From: Mycoplasma sp. 1578d
GTDB taxonomy: Bacteria > Bacillota_I > Bacilli_A > Mycoplasmatales > Metamycoplasmataceae
Direction of reading: 5' to 3'
Length of the DNA: 64,000 nucleotides
Assembly (NCBI RefSeq): GCF_024582695.1
Contig: NZ_CP102081.1
Location: 62,001 to 126,000, forward strand
Within the stretch, counting starts at the first letter, position 1, and every line of letters starts with the position of its first letter. The position numbers were made by a program, and so were the translations under genes. Below are positions 1 through 11,975 of the stretch, piece after piece. Below the pieces are notes generated by a model, which was not told the DNA's origin, made no database searches, and worked only from the letters and a program-made list of their open reading frames with translations.

Positions 1-387
1 AATTCTAAGATTTATCATTATATAAATTTGGCTTCTAAACCTGTTTTTGAAGATGAGACTATTAAATTTATTGATTTTGATCTAGATATTAAATGTTATC
101 CAGGCAAAGATATTCAGCTTGTTGATAGAGACGAATTCTTAAAAAATAGTGTTCTGATGAAATATCCTGTTCAATTTAAAAAAACTGTTTTTGACGAAAT
201 AACCCGTGTTTTTGAATTATATGCCAATTATAAATATTTCTTTAACCCACAAATTCTCGGATATTATGTTGACATTCTTTACAAAGACAAATTAATCGAA
301 AAAAAGTTTTATGATAATTTCATCAAAACAAACGTTCAAGAATATAGTGATGAGTTCAGTATGTTTTCAGATTTAATGAAAAAATAA
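1..387 (+). CDS. DUF402 domain protein, 3' part only
   Basis: The reading frame is open from the first base, so this is the C-terminal part (about 128 residues) of a gene that starts outside the window. It contains the DUF402 signature seen in small Gram-positive nucleoside tri-/diphosphatases such as S. aureus NtdP: an 'FEDETIKFIDFDLDI' stretch, then 'CYPG' and 'LVDRDEF'. Members of that family hydrolyse NTPs and NDPs with a divalent metal, using the clustered acidic residues seen here. The C-terminal half is helical and charged. Only the family assignment is supported; the substrate is inferred. The gene ends in TAA and is followed by a hairpin terminator. Confidence 0.7.
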   Translation, partial: NSKIYHYINLASKPVFEDETIKFIDFDLDIKCYPGKDIQLVDRDEFLKNSVLMKYPVQFKKTVFDEITRVFELYANYKYFFNPQILGYYVDILYKDKLIEKKFYDNFIKTNVQEYSDEFSMFSDLMKK

Positions 388-402
388 AAGCATTTAAAAT
401 AC

Positions 403-440
403 AAAAGAACAGGAAAATTAACATCCTGTCCTTTTCTTTA
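403..440 (+). terminator. Rho-independent terminator after the DUF402 gene
   Basis: A 12-base arm at 403-414 pairs with 424-435 with one mismatch and is followed by a T-rich run. A very similar hairpin (both contain ACAGGAAAATT) recurs at 32630 after a P80-type lipoprotein gene, so this terminator sequence is reused in the genome. Confidence 0.75.
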
Positions 441-570
441 TAATCTTTAATAATTTGTTGCAATAATAATAAAAAATAATAAACAAAGCCTGAATTAAGT
501 GAATTTACATACCTTAACATAAACATGTGTGCAAGCTGTTTTTCTCAATTTATTGCATTTTTCAGTTTGC

Positions 571-622
571 TTTTTTTTTTTTTTTTTTTTTGTAAATTGT
601 ATAACTTAATATACTTAAAGAG
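571..622 (+). promoter_or_regulatory. 21-base T tract beside the lipoprotein promoter
   Basis: An uninterrupted run of 21 T lies at 571-591. A -10-like TATAAC (600-605) and a better TATACT (610-615) follow, giving a leader of about 58 bases before the ATG at 680. No other homopolymer in the window approaches this length. In other mycoplasmas, homopolymer tracts at this position change length by slipped-strand mispairing and switch lipoprotein transcription on and off. The same role here is an inference from length and position. Confidence 0.6.
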
Positions 623-679
623 ATATGAATTTTCTTTTAAGTTTTTAAGGGACTATTAAATAGATTTAAAAGGAGAAAA

Positions 680-2065
680 ATGAAAAGAAAAGCAAAAAGA
701 TTAATATCTACATTTTCAATTACTGCACCATTGTTAACATTAATCACTACATCTTGTTCAATTAGTATTTTTCCAAGTAAAAGCTACTTAGAAAGTATGA
801 GATACAAAACACCTTATTTTATCGATTTAATTAGAATGGAACAACAAGATCAAGGAATAAAAACTAATAATAGTATTATCTTTGATCAATTTGTTGAAAG
901 CTTATATGAAAAAGCTTTATCTTGAGACCGAAAAGACCAAGAGAAAAGAACAGAAAACTATAGAAAATACATCAGATACGATTTTTTAAAAGATAACAAA
1001 CAATTAATAAAGTCAGTTGAAGATTTTTCAAGTCATATTATTAATAAAATTAATTCATTATATGAAGATCTTAAACTTCCTAAAACTCTTTCTGATGAAC
1101 AAATTAAAAAAATCTTTGAATCTGATTTTTTAAACGGACAAAGTATTGAAAATATCTTAAAAAACAGTAATATTTTAATTTTGCAATCAAATGATGATCG
1201 CTCCCCTATTGGTTTGAGCTATTCTCTTAAAGAACAAAAACAAAATCATATAAATATTTTACGAATCAACCCATGGATAATTAAGCAAACTGGTGGTTAT
1301 CTCCAATCAACTGATCTTAGATCTGAAAAACCTGTTTTTAGTGTTATTTTACTTTCAAAAAATCAAGACTTCAAAATTAAATATACAACTAAATCAGAAA
1401 ACAATCAATTATTAAGTGATTTATATTATAAATATGGTTACAAAGCAGACCAATTTTATGATTGATATTTTGGGCCAGATATCTCGCAAGCAATAAATAA
1501 AATACAAAACGAACAAGGAATTTTGTATAAGGAAAATTTACTTTTAAATAATTTAACTGATGAATCTTTAAGTGATTTACCCTTAAATTCTAAGGTATAT
1601 ACTATAAAAACCACTAATGATTTTAATGAATTCATTACTAGTACAATTCAACAAGTTGCTCAAAAACTTAAAACCTCTTTAACTAAAGAACAAGTAATTG
1701 ATAATTTTGAAAAAAATTATTTAAATGGTCAAAAATTAGAAAACGTACTAAAAGGTTCTGATATTCTCGTGCAACGAGCAATTGAAAAACCAAGCATGTT
1801 GTCATTAAACGACCCCGATCAATTGGTTAAATTAGCTAGTTCTAATTCATCAAAAATACAATTAGCTTTTATTAATGAAAGAGAATTTAATTTTAATTTA
1901 ACAGGCAAATCTCAATCACCTGATAAAAAATCAATGGTTTTTTATCAGGTTCTAACAGTTCCAAAAGGGGCTCAAGTAGAGATTAAAGATAAATTAAACT
2001 TTAAAGAAACAAATGACTTTTTATTACTCCACAAAAATTTATACTCAAATAAAGAAGTAGGATAG
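680..2065 (+). CDS. Surface lipoprotein, solo paralogue of the protease-linked lipoproteins
   Basis: The product is 461 residues when TGA is read as Trp (TGA at 923 and 1463). A basic N-terminus and hydrophobic stretch end in a lipobox at Cys26 (ITTSC), so it should be lipid-anchored on the outer face. The body contains two related modules: a helical part ending 'NVLK' or 'NILK', then a beta-rich part ending in an 'ENNQLLSDL' or 'ETNDFLLL' motif. It is clearly paralogous to the lipoproteins at 11962, 15797 and 19607, but no protease gene precedes it in this window. An SD (AAAAGGAG) sits just before the ATG. Expression may be phase-variable through the T tract at 571-591. The biochemical function is unknown. 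Confidence 0.85.
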
Positions 2066-2129
2066 ATTTAATATTTAAGAGTTGTCTTAAATTAAAAAAT
2101 AATTTTTATACTCAATCTAATTTTTTTAA

Positions 2130-2202
2130 TATAATAAAAAGTACACGATTTTATTTTTAAAAAATTAAAATTAAAATCAGTTTCTATATTTATTTTAAGG
2201 AG
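2130..2202 (+). promoter_or_regulatory. rpmG promoter and ribosome binding site
   Basis: A perfect TATAAT lies at 2130-2135, about 70 bases before the rpmG start. A strong SD (TAAGGAG, 2196-2202) precedes the ATG. No clear -35 box is visible, as is usual in mollicutes. Confidence 0.6.
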
Positions 2203-2206
2203 TAAT

Positions 2207-2359
2207 ATGGCCAGAGAAGTTTACACATTAGCATGTACTGAGTGTAAAATGGAAAATTACATTTCAAAGAAAAACAAAAAAAATCATCCCGAAAGAGTAG
2301 AATTATCAAAACACTGCTCAAAATGCAACAAACACACAAATCACAAAGAGAAAAAGTAA
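2207..2359 (+). CDS. rpmG: 50S ribosomal protein L33
   Basis: This 50-residue basic protein starts '[13 protein letters not shown]' and ends 'NHKEKK'. It has the two CxxC-type pairs (CTEC and CSKC) of the zinc-binding form of L33, a component of the large ribosomal subunit near the E site. Length and motifs match the family. It is preceded by a good SD and its own promoter, and it ends inside a terminator shared with the convergent coaX gene. Many mycoplasmas carry two L33 genes; only this one is in view. Confidence 0.95.
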   Translation: MAREVYTLACTECKMENYISKKNKKNHPERVELSKHCSKCNKHTNHKEKK

Positions 2360-2382
2360 ATTCCAGAAGGAATTTACTTTTT
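2351..2382. terminator. Bidirectional terminator between rpmG and coaX
   Basis: A perfect 9-bp stem (2356-2364 with 2369-2377) and 4-base loop is flanked by A's on the left and T's on the right, so it can stop transcription from both sides. The stop codons of both rpmG (2357-2359) and coaX (2374-2376) lie inside the stem. Confidence 0.85.
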
Positions 2383-3186
2383 ATTAATTGCATTTAAGTA
2401 TCCTAGAGCAACCATTGCTTGACAAACATGAATTTTGAGATGTGGAAATAATCGATTGATTTGCTCTTGCAAATTTTGGATAAGATTAATATCTCCCCCA
2501 GTAATAAAAATATTGTTTATAAGTTTATTTTCAACATTTTGATTTAAAAATAAGTGTGCGATAATATACCCTAAAAAAGTTCGATATGTTCCACTGTTCA
2601 CCGAGTTTAAAGTATTTAGACCCATTTGTAAATTAAAGGCAATTGGATAATTTCAAGTTGCATTTCCAGATGCAGATTTTTTCAAATGTTGCTGTAATTT
2701 GTGAAAGGAAAAACCAATACCAGGAGCAATCGAAACACCAGTGATAGTTTTGTTAAGGATTTCAATAGCCACTGAAGCACTTCCAAACATAAACACAAAA
2801 CTATTTTTAGTAAATGTATTAGCATACCCAGCACATGAGAGGATATCTAATCCAACTTTTTCTTTCCTTGTAAGGGTTTGCACATTCAAATCATAACTAT
2901 GATCAATGATTTTAATGTTTTGGAGATTAAAAGTATTATTTAAAATATTTTTTAGACTCTGAGCAAATATAATTGAAGCACTTCCAATATAAATTTTTGA
3001 CTTTGGTTCTTGTAAATTTTTAAGCTGTTTTTTAAGTGAATTTATAAGCTTACTTTGGTTCTTTTTAATTAAATATTGTGAAGATCCGATAATTATTTCT
3101 GGTTGAAGTGCTTGATTAGTTTGTGTATTAAAAAGATTCATTTTGATATTAGTATTACCAATATCAAAAATAACTATTTTTTTCAT
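2374..3186 (-). CDS. coaX: Type III pantothenate kinase
   Basis: CoaX phosphorylates pantothenate, the first step of CoA synthesis, in the cytoplasm. The 270-residue product opens with the actin-like phosphate loop 'IFDIGNTNIKM', has 'KVGLDILSCAGYA' (equivalent to the GxDR region), 'GVSIAPGI', and a C-terminal 'SVNSGTYRTFLGY ... IFITGGD' as in other CoaX proteins. One TGA codon is read as Trp near 2650. It overlaps the end of coaBC by 13 bases, so the two are translationally coupled. CoaX enzymes typically need a monovalent cation and are not inhibited by CoA (family knowledge). Confidence 0.88.
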
Positions 3187-4307
3187 AATTGTCCCAATAA
3201 TTGATCAATTTTTATAGCTAAATCATACTTGTCTAAATGAAGAAATTCACTTGTGTGTCCATTTTTAAGAATAATATATCCACTACTCTGATCGCTTGCT
3301 AAAGTTTGAGCATTGTTAATAATAATAGCATCCAAGTTTTTGGAAATGAGTTTTTTCTTTCCGTTTTCTAAGATATTTTCCGATTCTAGAGCATAACCAA
3401 TCTTAATTTTTTCTGGATATTTAAGAGCAATATCTTTTAATACATCTTTCCCAATGGTGTATTCAAAATAAATTTGCTCATTCTTTTTAATTTTTTGTTC
3501 ACGAGTTTTAAAAATTAAATCACTTACAGCACAAAGGGAGATAAAACAATCATTTTGCTGAATATATTCATCAACAGCAGTGTAGTATTCTTGTAGAGTT
3601 TGAATGTTAATGATTTGTACATGAGCAGGAATTTGATTGTTTAAATGTTCCAAATTCCCACTAATAACGGTCAAATCGTATTTTTGAGCTAGAATTTGGA
3701 TTAAAGCTAATCCACTTTTTCCGCTTGAAGGAACGCAAACAACTCGAACTGGATCAAGATTAACTCTAGTATATCCAAAAGTTAATAAAACCTTCTTTTT
3801 AGGTCTATTTTCAAGAAAATCAATTAACTGTTCTGGTTCGATTGCTCGACCAATACCTGTGTCTCCATCTTTAAGTTTTCCATAATTTGGACCGATAAAT
3901 GTTGCCCCGAGTTGTTTAAGTTTTGCTAAATTAGCTTGTAAAAAGTCATTTTGATACATTTTAGTATTCATAGCCGGAGCAAAAATTAATTTATTAAAAC
4001 TTACAAGACTTAAAACAGTGGTAATAAAACTATCAGCTATCCCACTAGCAACTTTTCCAATAGTATTAAAAGTAGCTGGATAAACAATTATTCTATCAGC
4101 TCATTTCACAATATCTACATGAACAGAATTATTCTTTTGATACCAATTATTTGCTAAGCAATTTTCTAGCATAAATTGAGGAACAAAATTACGTGCAGAA
4201 GGCGAAAGGGCATATTGAACCTTGTGCTTTTGTTTTCTTAAAAGCTCAATAAGTTGTGGAGATTTAATCGCAGCAATGCTCCCTGTAATTAGTAATAAGA
4301 CTTTCAT
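3174..4307 (-). CDS. coaBC: Bifunctional phosphopantothenate-cysteine ligase / phosphopantothenoylcysteine decarboxylase
   Basis: The 377-residue product combines CoaC (about 1-175) and CoaB (about 185-377), converting 4'-phosphopantothenate to 4'-phosphopantetheine. CoaC shows 'LLITGSIAAIK' (flavin binding), the catalytic His63 in 'HVDIVKWADR' and the 'PAMN' motif near residue 112. CoaB shows 'LDPVRVVCVPSSGKSG' and the 'KKLISKNLDAIIINN' type of motif. The apparent stop at 3183 is TGA (Trp); the true stop is TAG at 3174-3176, inside coaX. ATG at 4305-4307 was chosen because it begins the CoaC strand and sits just after a -10 box; there is no SD, so the mRNA is probably leaderless. Confidence 0.9.
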
Positions 4308-4331
4308 AAATGCATTATAATTATAAACAAT
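4308..4331. promoter_or_regulatory. 24-bp divergent leaderless promoter, coaBC / ECF S component
   Basis: Only 24 bases separate the two divergent ATGs. They contain TATAAT on the plus strand (4316-4321) and two ATTATA boxes (TATAAT on the minus strand) at 4314-4319 and 4320-4325. With a usual -10 to start distance, both transcripts would begin at or next to the ATG. The overlapping boxes mean that RNA polymerase can serve only one side at a time. Confidence 0.6.
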
Positions 4332-5018
4332 ATGTCCATATTGCAAATATTTAATAAAACGAAGAACCACAAATTCAAGAACTTTCTTGATAAAACAAGA
4401 GTTTTCAATTCGATTTCGTTTGTAGTTTACTTAGCTATTTGACTTTGCTTATTCGTTTTATTAACATTTACACGCACTGGGCTTATTCCACTAGGGCCAG
4501 TGAGCATTAATTTAAATACAATTTTATTAATTCTAATGGGAATTCATTTAGGTTTTAAAGGAGCTATTTTTGGCGGTTTGTTTTTAGGTTTTTGTTCATT
4601 TTTCGGAGCCATGACTTTTGGTTCGATTTTGTTTATTTATCCATTAATATCGATTTTGCCTCGCTTTGTGCTTGGATTTATTGTGTATTGATTGTGTTAT
4701 CAAGCCCGGAAAATGATTGATTATGCAAGCAAGAAAAGGAAAAAGAATTTATGAGTGATTAAATTAACTTGTTATTTTTTAGTTGGTGCTTTAAGTGCTT
4801 TAGCAAATACAGTGTTTGTTACATTTGGATTATTTTTACACAAATTAATTTTTGGACTTGAAAGCATAGGATCGTTTGAAATATGAATTGGATTAATTTG
4901 AATTCAAGCAATTTTTGAGCTTTTATCAATTGGTCTTTTATGTTTAATAATGTCTAGTTTTTTATATTCGCTTTCATCAAGAAAAATATCGTTTTATTCT
5001 CAAAAAATTAAATGATAA
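4332..5018 (+). CDS. ECF transporter S component, probably pantothenate
   Basis: The 228-residue hydrophobic protein has about six membrane segments and an 'FTRTGLIPLGPVSIN' region typical of S components of energy-coupling factor importers. These bind a vitamin and dock onto a shared EcfA-EcfA'-EcfT module. Placement beside and divergent from coaBC-coaX suggests pantothenate (PanT-like), but the sequence does not prove the substrate; folate or another vitamin is possible. TGA codons at several sites, including the penultimate codon, are read as Trp. The ATG at 4332 gives a short basic cytoplasmic start ('MSILQIFNKTKNHKFKNF') with no SD. Confidence 0.75.
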
Positions 5019-5035
5019 ACAGACAAAAAACAGTA

Positions 5036-5080
5036 AATAAAGCTTTTTAAATTTCTTAAAAAGCTTTATTTTTATTTATT
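5036..5080 (+). terminator. Strong terminator after the ECF gene
   Basis: A perfect 15-bp stem (5036-5050 with 5056-5070) with a 5-base loop is followed by TTTATTTATT. Confidence 0.85.
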
Positions 5081-5205
5081 CTTAGTTAAAATGTGGATAT
5101 AAAAAACTATAATTCCTTTAATACAATATATACTGTTTTTATTAATTGATTAGTGATAAAAAATCATCTCGAAAAACAGCAAAATTATCAGGAAGTAAAA
5201 TAAAA

Positions 5206-6999
5206 ATGAGCTTTAGAACAGAAGATCAAATTAGTGATCAAGCTAAATTAATTTTAGGGTTTGATGATAATGAAGAAAATGTGCAATAGGGCACAGGTTA
5301 ATTAACAACTTTTAATCAATTGGGTTTTAAATCAATTGATAAAAAACCTGATGGATGATATTTACCAAACAACACAAATAATGTTGCTATAGTACTTGAG
5401 ATAAAATCAGAAAATAGTAATATAAATAAAGAAAGTCATAAAAAACAACTCTTCGCAAATATTGATATTATTTCAACAAAATACAAAAAAACAATAGGCA
5501 TCTTGTATAACGGCAAAGAAATTCTTGTGTATAAAAATAAAGAACTGATAGGATGTGTAAACACTTTACAAAATAAAAAATATTATTTAAATTTATTCAA
5601 AGAAGATCGCATTGACAAAAATAAAATATATTCAATTACACGAAAAATTAATAATCTATTACATTTTCAGTTTGGTATTAAAAATTTATACTATAGAATG
5701 ATTTTTACTGCTGCAGCATTAGTAGCTGAGAGATTCGGTGGCAGATTAGAAGATATAAAAAATAATGGATTTGGTCCATTTAGAAATAAAATTTATGACA
5801 CTCTTAATAAATCGCTAGAAAAACACAAAAAACAAAACATCAAAATTGATGTTTTGTTAGAAGTGTATAATCAAATTAAGATAAACATTGTGGAAACTCA
5901 AGAGTTTATAGATTTATTTATAGATTGTATTGTTGAAATATCTTCTTCGATTAATTCTGACAATTGAAACGGAGAAGATGTAATGGGAATTTTCTTCAAC
6001 GAATTCAATAGATACAAAAACAAAAGCGAAAATGGTCAGATTTTCACTCCTGAACACATTACATCGTTTATGTACGATTTAATAGAAGTTAGTTGAAAAG
6101 ATAAAGTTCTAGATGCAACTTGCGGTAGTGGAGCATTTCTTGTTAAATCTATGTCTAATATGATTCGAGAAGTCGGAGGGATACAAACAAAAGAAGCAGA
6201 AGAAATAAAATCTAAGAAATTATTTGGAATAGAATTAGATAGAGAAATTTTTGCTTTAGCTTGTGCCAACATGCTTATACATAAAGACGGGAAAACTAAT
6301 TTAGAAAATCTAGATACAAGAACAGAAGAAGCTTGTGAGTGGATAAAAAGTAAAAAAATCACTAAAGTCTTAATGAATCCGCCATTTGAGAGAAAATATG
6401 GCTGCAAAAAAATCGTACAAAACGTTTTAAATAATGTTCCTTTAGGAACTATGTGTGCTTTTATCTTACCTGATAAGAAGCTAGAAAAAGAAAAAATGTA
6501 TGGTTTACTCAAAGAACATACACTAGAAATGATAATTAAGCTTCCTGTAAATCTCTTTGATGCAGGTATTACAACTAGTATCTTTGTCTTTAAAACAGGT
6601 ATAGCTCAAGGTGATAAAAAGATTTTTTCTTTTTATATAAAAGATGATGGATTAGAAAGAGTTAAAAACCAAGGAAGACATGATATAAAAAACAAATGAA
6701 ATAATATTAAAAAGTATTGATTAAATGTGGCTAGAACAAAAGAAGATACAGAATATAATACTCATCAATGACTTGAACCAAATGAAATGAAACTTTCTTA
6801 TCAACTTGAAAGACCCGAATTTGAAATATATGAAGACAATTTTAAAAAGACAATTATTGATTACATAACATACGAGCAAGAAGTGGATATAAAAGAATTT
6901 AATGATAAGTTATTAAAAGAAGTTTTATATAACTCGGATTTACAAAGTGATAAACTAACTTTAAAATTAGGTTTTGAAAATGAAAAAGATAAATACTAA
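5206..6999 (+). pseudogene. BcgI-like restriction-modification subunit (nuclease + N6-adenine methylase), early stops
   Basis: One frame runs from ATG 5206 to TAA 6999 but is broken by TAG (5287) and TAA (5299) about 28 codons in. The N-terminal part looks like a PD-(D/E)xK nuclease: 'KPDGW' at 5347 onward, then 'VLEIKS' with E-x-K at 5398-5406. Next comes an N6-adenine methylase with 'DATCGSGAF' (SAM site, near 6112) and 'NPPF' (6376-6387). This order, nuclease then methylase with a separate specificity subunit, is that of BcgI-type enzymes. The methylase half is open from 5302 on, but I see no convincing start there. Either it is a decayed gene or a truncated, methylase-only product is made from an internal start. 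It overlaps the S-like gene by 20 bases. Confidence 0.75.
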
Positions 7000-7507
7000 T
7001 CAATGAAAAGAATTTTGTGTAGGAGAATTATTTAAAATCCACAGAATAGAAAAAACATGAACAATTGGTGAAGTCATAGAAGTAGAAAAAGGAATTCCAT
7101 ATATAACTAGAAAAAAATTTAATAACGGAATTAAATTTAGAGTTGAAAAAACAAATAATATGAAGCTAAATCCTGAAGGAGTGATATCTTTTGGTGCAGA
7201 AAATACAACCTTTTTTTATCAAAAAGAACCTTTCATAACAGGAAATAATATGTTTTTAATTGATACAAGAGAATTAAGTGAAAAAGCGTGTTTATTTTTA
7301 ATTTCTTGTTTGCAAACTCTTGCAAGGTGATACTCATATAATGATGGACTAAATGCTGAAGCGTTAAGTAAAGAAAAAATAAAATTACCCGTTAATGATA
7401 AAAACACTCCAGATTGAGAATATATGGAAAAATATATTTTGAAATTAGAAGGCAAATTAGAAAAAATGGTCAATTTAATTAATTACTTAGAGAATAAAGA
7501 TTATTAG
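6980..7507 (+). CDS. HsdS/BcgI-B-like DNA specificity subunit, single target-recognition domain
   Basis: This 175-residue protein starts inside the methylase gene (ATG 6980) and carries one target-recognition domain of the type I S-subunit kind: 'FKIHRIEKTWTIGEV', 'GIPYITRKKFNNGI', and the closing 'KEKIKLPVNDKNTPDWEYMEKYI' region followed by a helical tail. Known S and BcgI-B subunits usually have two such domains in about 340-420 residues, so this is a half-length form that would have to act as a dimer to recognise a split site. Four TGA codons are read as Trp. It forms a unit with the upstream nuclease-methylase gene; whether the pair is active is doubtful given the nonsense codons there. 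Confidence 0.72.
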
Positions 7508-7580
7508 AAATTTTTACACAATTTAAACTTAAACAGATATATTTTTATGTAAACACAGCTCCTTATTTTGTTCATTTTGG

Positions 7581-9561
<1,981 letters not shown>

Positions 9562-9570
9562 TTTTAAGTA

Positions 9571-9603
9571 AAAATCAAACCAACTATTGGTTTGATTTTT
9601 TGC
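9571..9603 (+). terminator. gyrB terminator
   Basis: A perfect 13-bp stem (9571-9583 with 9587-9599) has a 3-base loop and a T run. Confidence 0.88.
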
Positions 9604-9658
9604 TATTTTTGATCAAAATATGGAAACTTATTGCGAACTTTTTAAATAGATAATACTT

Positions 9659-9796
9659 TATAATATAATAAAAATAACATTAAGATCAAGCATTTTATCA
9701 TCATTTAGTAAAAGCGTTTAAAATTAAGCTATTTAAGGTTCTTAAAATTATCTTTATATGCTTTTTTTATTTAATCGTAAAAATAAAAGGATAAAA
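9659..9796 (+). promoter_or_regulatory. Promoter and long leader of protease unit 1
   Basis: TATAAT at 9659-9664 is followed by a leader of about 125 bases and an AAAGGA SD before the ATG at 9797. It corresponds to, but is more diverged than, the near-identical leaders of units 2 and 3; the hairpin conserved there is degenerate here. Confidence 0.55.
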
Positions 9797-11975
9797 ATGA
9801 AAATAAAATATAAACGACTAATCAATGCATCAGCTATTTTAACTTTAGGAGCCATTGCTTCAGTATCAATAATTTATGCAAATAAAACTAGCATTAAAAA
9901 AGAATGGTATGATGGAATTAAAAATGCAAAATTTGAAGTTAGATATGCCTTTTCTCAAAATCAATCGACAAATTCAGGTATTCAAAATGTTAATAATGAC
10001 TTTGAATTAAAGCTATTGTTAAACCATAAATATGATAATTTAAATGATTTATCAAATTCAGAATATTTAGAAAAACAAAATCTAAATTTTATTAATCTAA
10101 TTAAAGAAAAGAATATAAAATTTAAAGATTTTATAGTGAGTAAAGAAACACCAATTGTCTGATTTTACTTTAACAATGAAAGTGATAGAGAAAAATTTGT
10201 AAAAAAATTGCAAGAAAACGAAAATATTTACAAATTTATCTTATACAAAAATAATTATTCTGACACTGGAAAACAATTGAGTCATTATAACTCATACAAT
10301 AATAATTTTAGTTATAAAATCAATGATGATTTAACTAAATACGATATTTTGAACAAGGACGATGTTTTTAGAACAGTTAATTTTACTCAGCAAAGAGATC
10401 GTGACATAAAATCAACAAATTTAAATTCATATTCAGTAGGTGTTTTAGAACTTGACAATACCTTTTTACCATCAGAAACCAATAATTTTAATTATAATGG
10501 AGTTGATATTTTAAACGATAATGCACAAATAGATGATCACTCAATTATGGTTTCTTCTATTGTAAGTGGAGACGAAGGTATTGATACCCAATCAAAACTC
10601 TATTTTTCTCAATATAATAATAACAAAGAAGGTATATGACAAGAAAGGTTTGAAGAACTTGTAAAAAATAAAAAATAAAAGGGAAGTTTGACATTTCAGG
10701 GGATTTTTAAATTTTAAATAAATTTACGGTATATATCCCTAAAGTTAGATAATAAAAAACTAACTTAAATTAAAACTTTGACGTTTATTCCTTTAAAAGT
10801 ATTTGTTAAAATTCTTGAAATTGCAGTAGAAATACCAATTAAATGATTGCGTGGAAAGTTATTAATCATAGTTATGGAGCTTCAAACGATATAAAAAATA
10901 GATTTTATATAGAAAAAGCCTATATAGTTGACTATATTTCAAGAAAATATGGTGTTGTTAATGTTTTTGCGGCAGGAAATGAGAAAAATAATGGGGTAGA
11001 TCCCGAAACCCAAATCGAACATGGTTGAATAAATTTAAAAGCACTATCATATAATTCTATTGTTGTTGGTGCCCTTAATGAAAATTATAATAAAGATGTT
11101 CGCAATAACAAAATAGCAGGTTATTCAAACTATAAACTTGACGAATCTGTAGAAGATTTAGCCAAACCTTTTATAGTTGCTCCTGGTGCTTATTGATTTA
11201 AAGGTTTCAAAGAAATTCAAGATGGAACAAGTTTAGCAGCACCTGTTGTAACAGGTCTTATATCAACATTATTAAGAATTAGACCATATTTAGATAATGA
11301 TGATTACAGACTTGCTTCAATTAAAAGTATTTTAAGTGCTTCTGCAGTTTCAACCAATGACACTGAGCAAACAAAAAAATCAAATGGTTTTAGTAATAAA
11401 TATGGTGCAGGTATTCCTGACTTTGAAAAAATGAAAGAGGCGACTAATAATTTAAAAAATTTTAGTGTCAATTTTAACGATAAACGTGATATAGTTGGTG
11501 AGTCAAAAGTTTTTATGTTTATTCAGGAAAACAATAAAAGCTTCGCTTTCTTGATTGTTTAATGCTGGATTACTTGATAAAAAGGATGAACCAACTTATA
11601 ATGCTAATGTAAATTGATGATGATTTTTAGGGCCTATTGGTGGTATGGTTGCTAATATAGTTGAAGCTGATAGATTAAAAGAGAAGTTAAGAGTTTAACC
11701 AAAACACATCGTGATATTGATTGATTGAAACAAGAAGAAGTTTTAAAAAGACAAAACTCTAAATTTTCTGATTATGATTTATTGCTACAAAAATATGAAG
11801 ATGGCGAAGGTTGAGAAACTGTAGAAAGCTCTATCTCAGGAGAATCTAATGATGAATTATTAGAATATAAAGTTACTGAAAGTGGTTCATATAGACTTAT
11901 TGTAAAAAATACAAATCTGCTTTATTTAATAATTCAGCACCTGATAAAGGAGCATTTACGTATGTCATTAACTAA
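9797..11975 (+). pseudogene. Subtilisin-like (S8) serine protease, unit 1, disrupted
   Basis: This copy begins like the intact copy at 17614 (basic N-terminus, one hydrophobic anchor or signal) and keeps recognisable S8 motifs (Asp220 region, 'DDHS', 'NVFAAGNE', 'DGTSLAAPV'). It is broken in several ways relative to units 2 and 3: an A run is one base short at about 10675, giving TAA at 10676; about 177 bp of foreign sequence follows (10682-10858); single bases are missing near 11508, 11525, 11683 and 11925. It ends at the stop overlapping the next lipoprotein start. Nearly every small lesion is a one-base loss in a homopolymer, so some could be sequencing errors, but the insertion cannot be. 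From about 10040 to 11700 it is almost identical to unit 2. Confidence 0.85.
10682..10858 (-). mobile_element. Remnant of an insertion-sequence-like element
   Basis: About 177 bp interrupt the unit 1 protease exactly where units 2 and 3 are continuous, flanked by AAAG on both sides (possible target duplication). Read on the minus strand, it begins with an open frame whose ending resembles a transposase tail ('ISRILTNTFKGIN', then TAA), followed by a small hairpin (AAGTTAG/CTAACTT) and a terminus TGTCAAACTTCC. It looks like one end of an IS with the rest deleted. The IS family could not be named. Confidence 0.5.

Noticed and set aside
3183-3185. Apparent TGA stop of coaBC
   Set aside because: TGA is Trp in this organism, as shown by gyrB, tpiA and plsY; the frame continues to TAG at 3174.
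6036-6512. Minus-strand hydrophobic frame opposite the methylase
   Set aside because: It is antisense to the SAM and NPPF motifs of the methylase; no translation signals.
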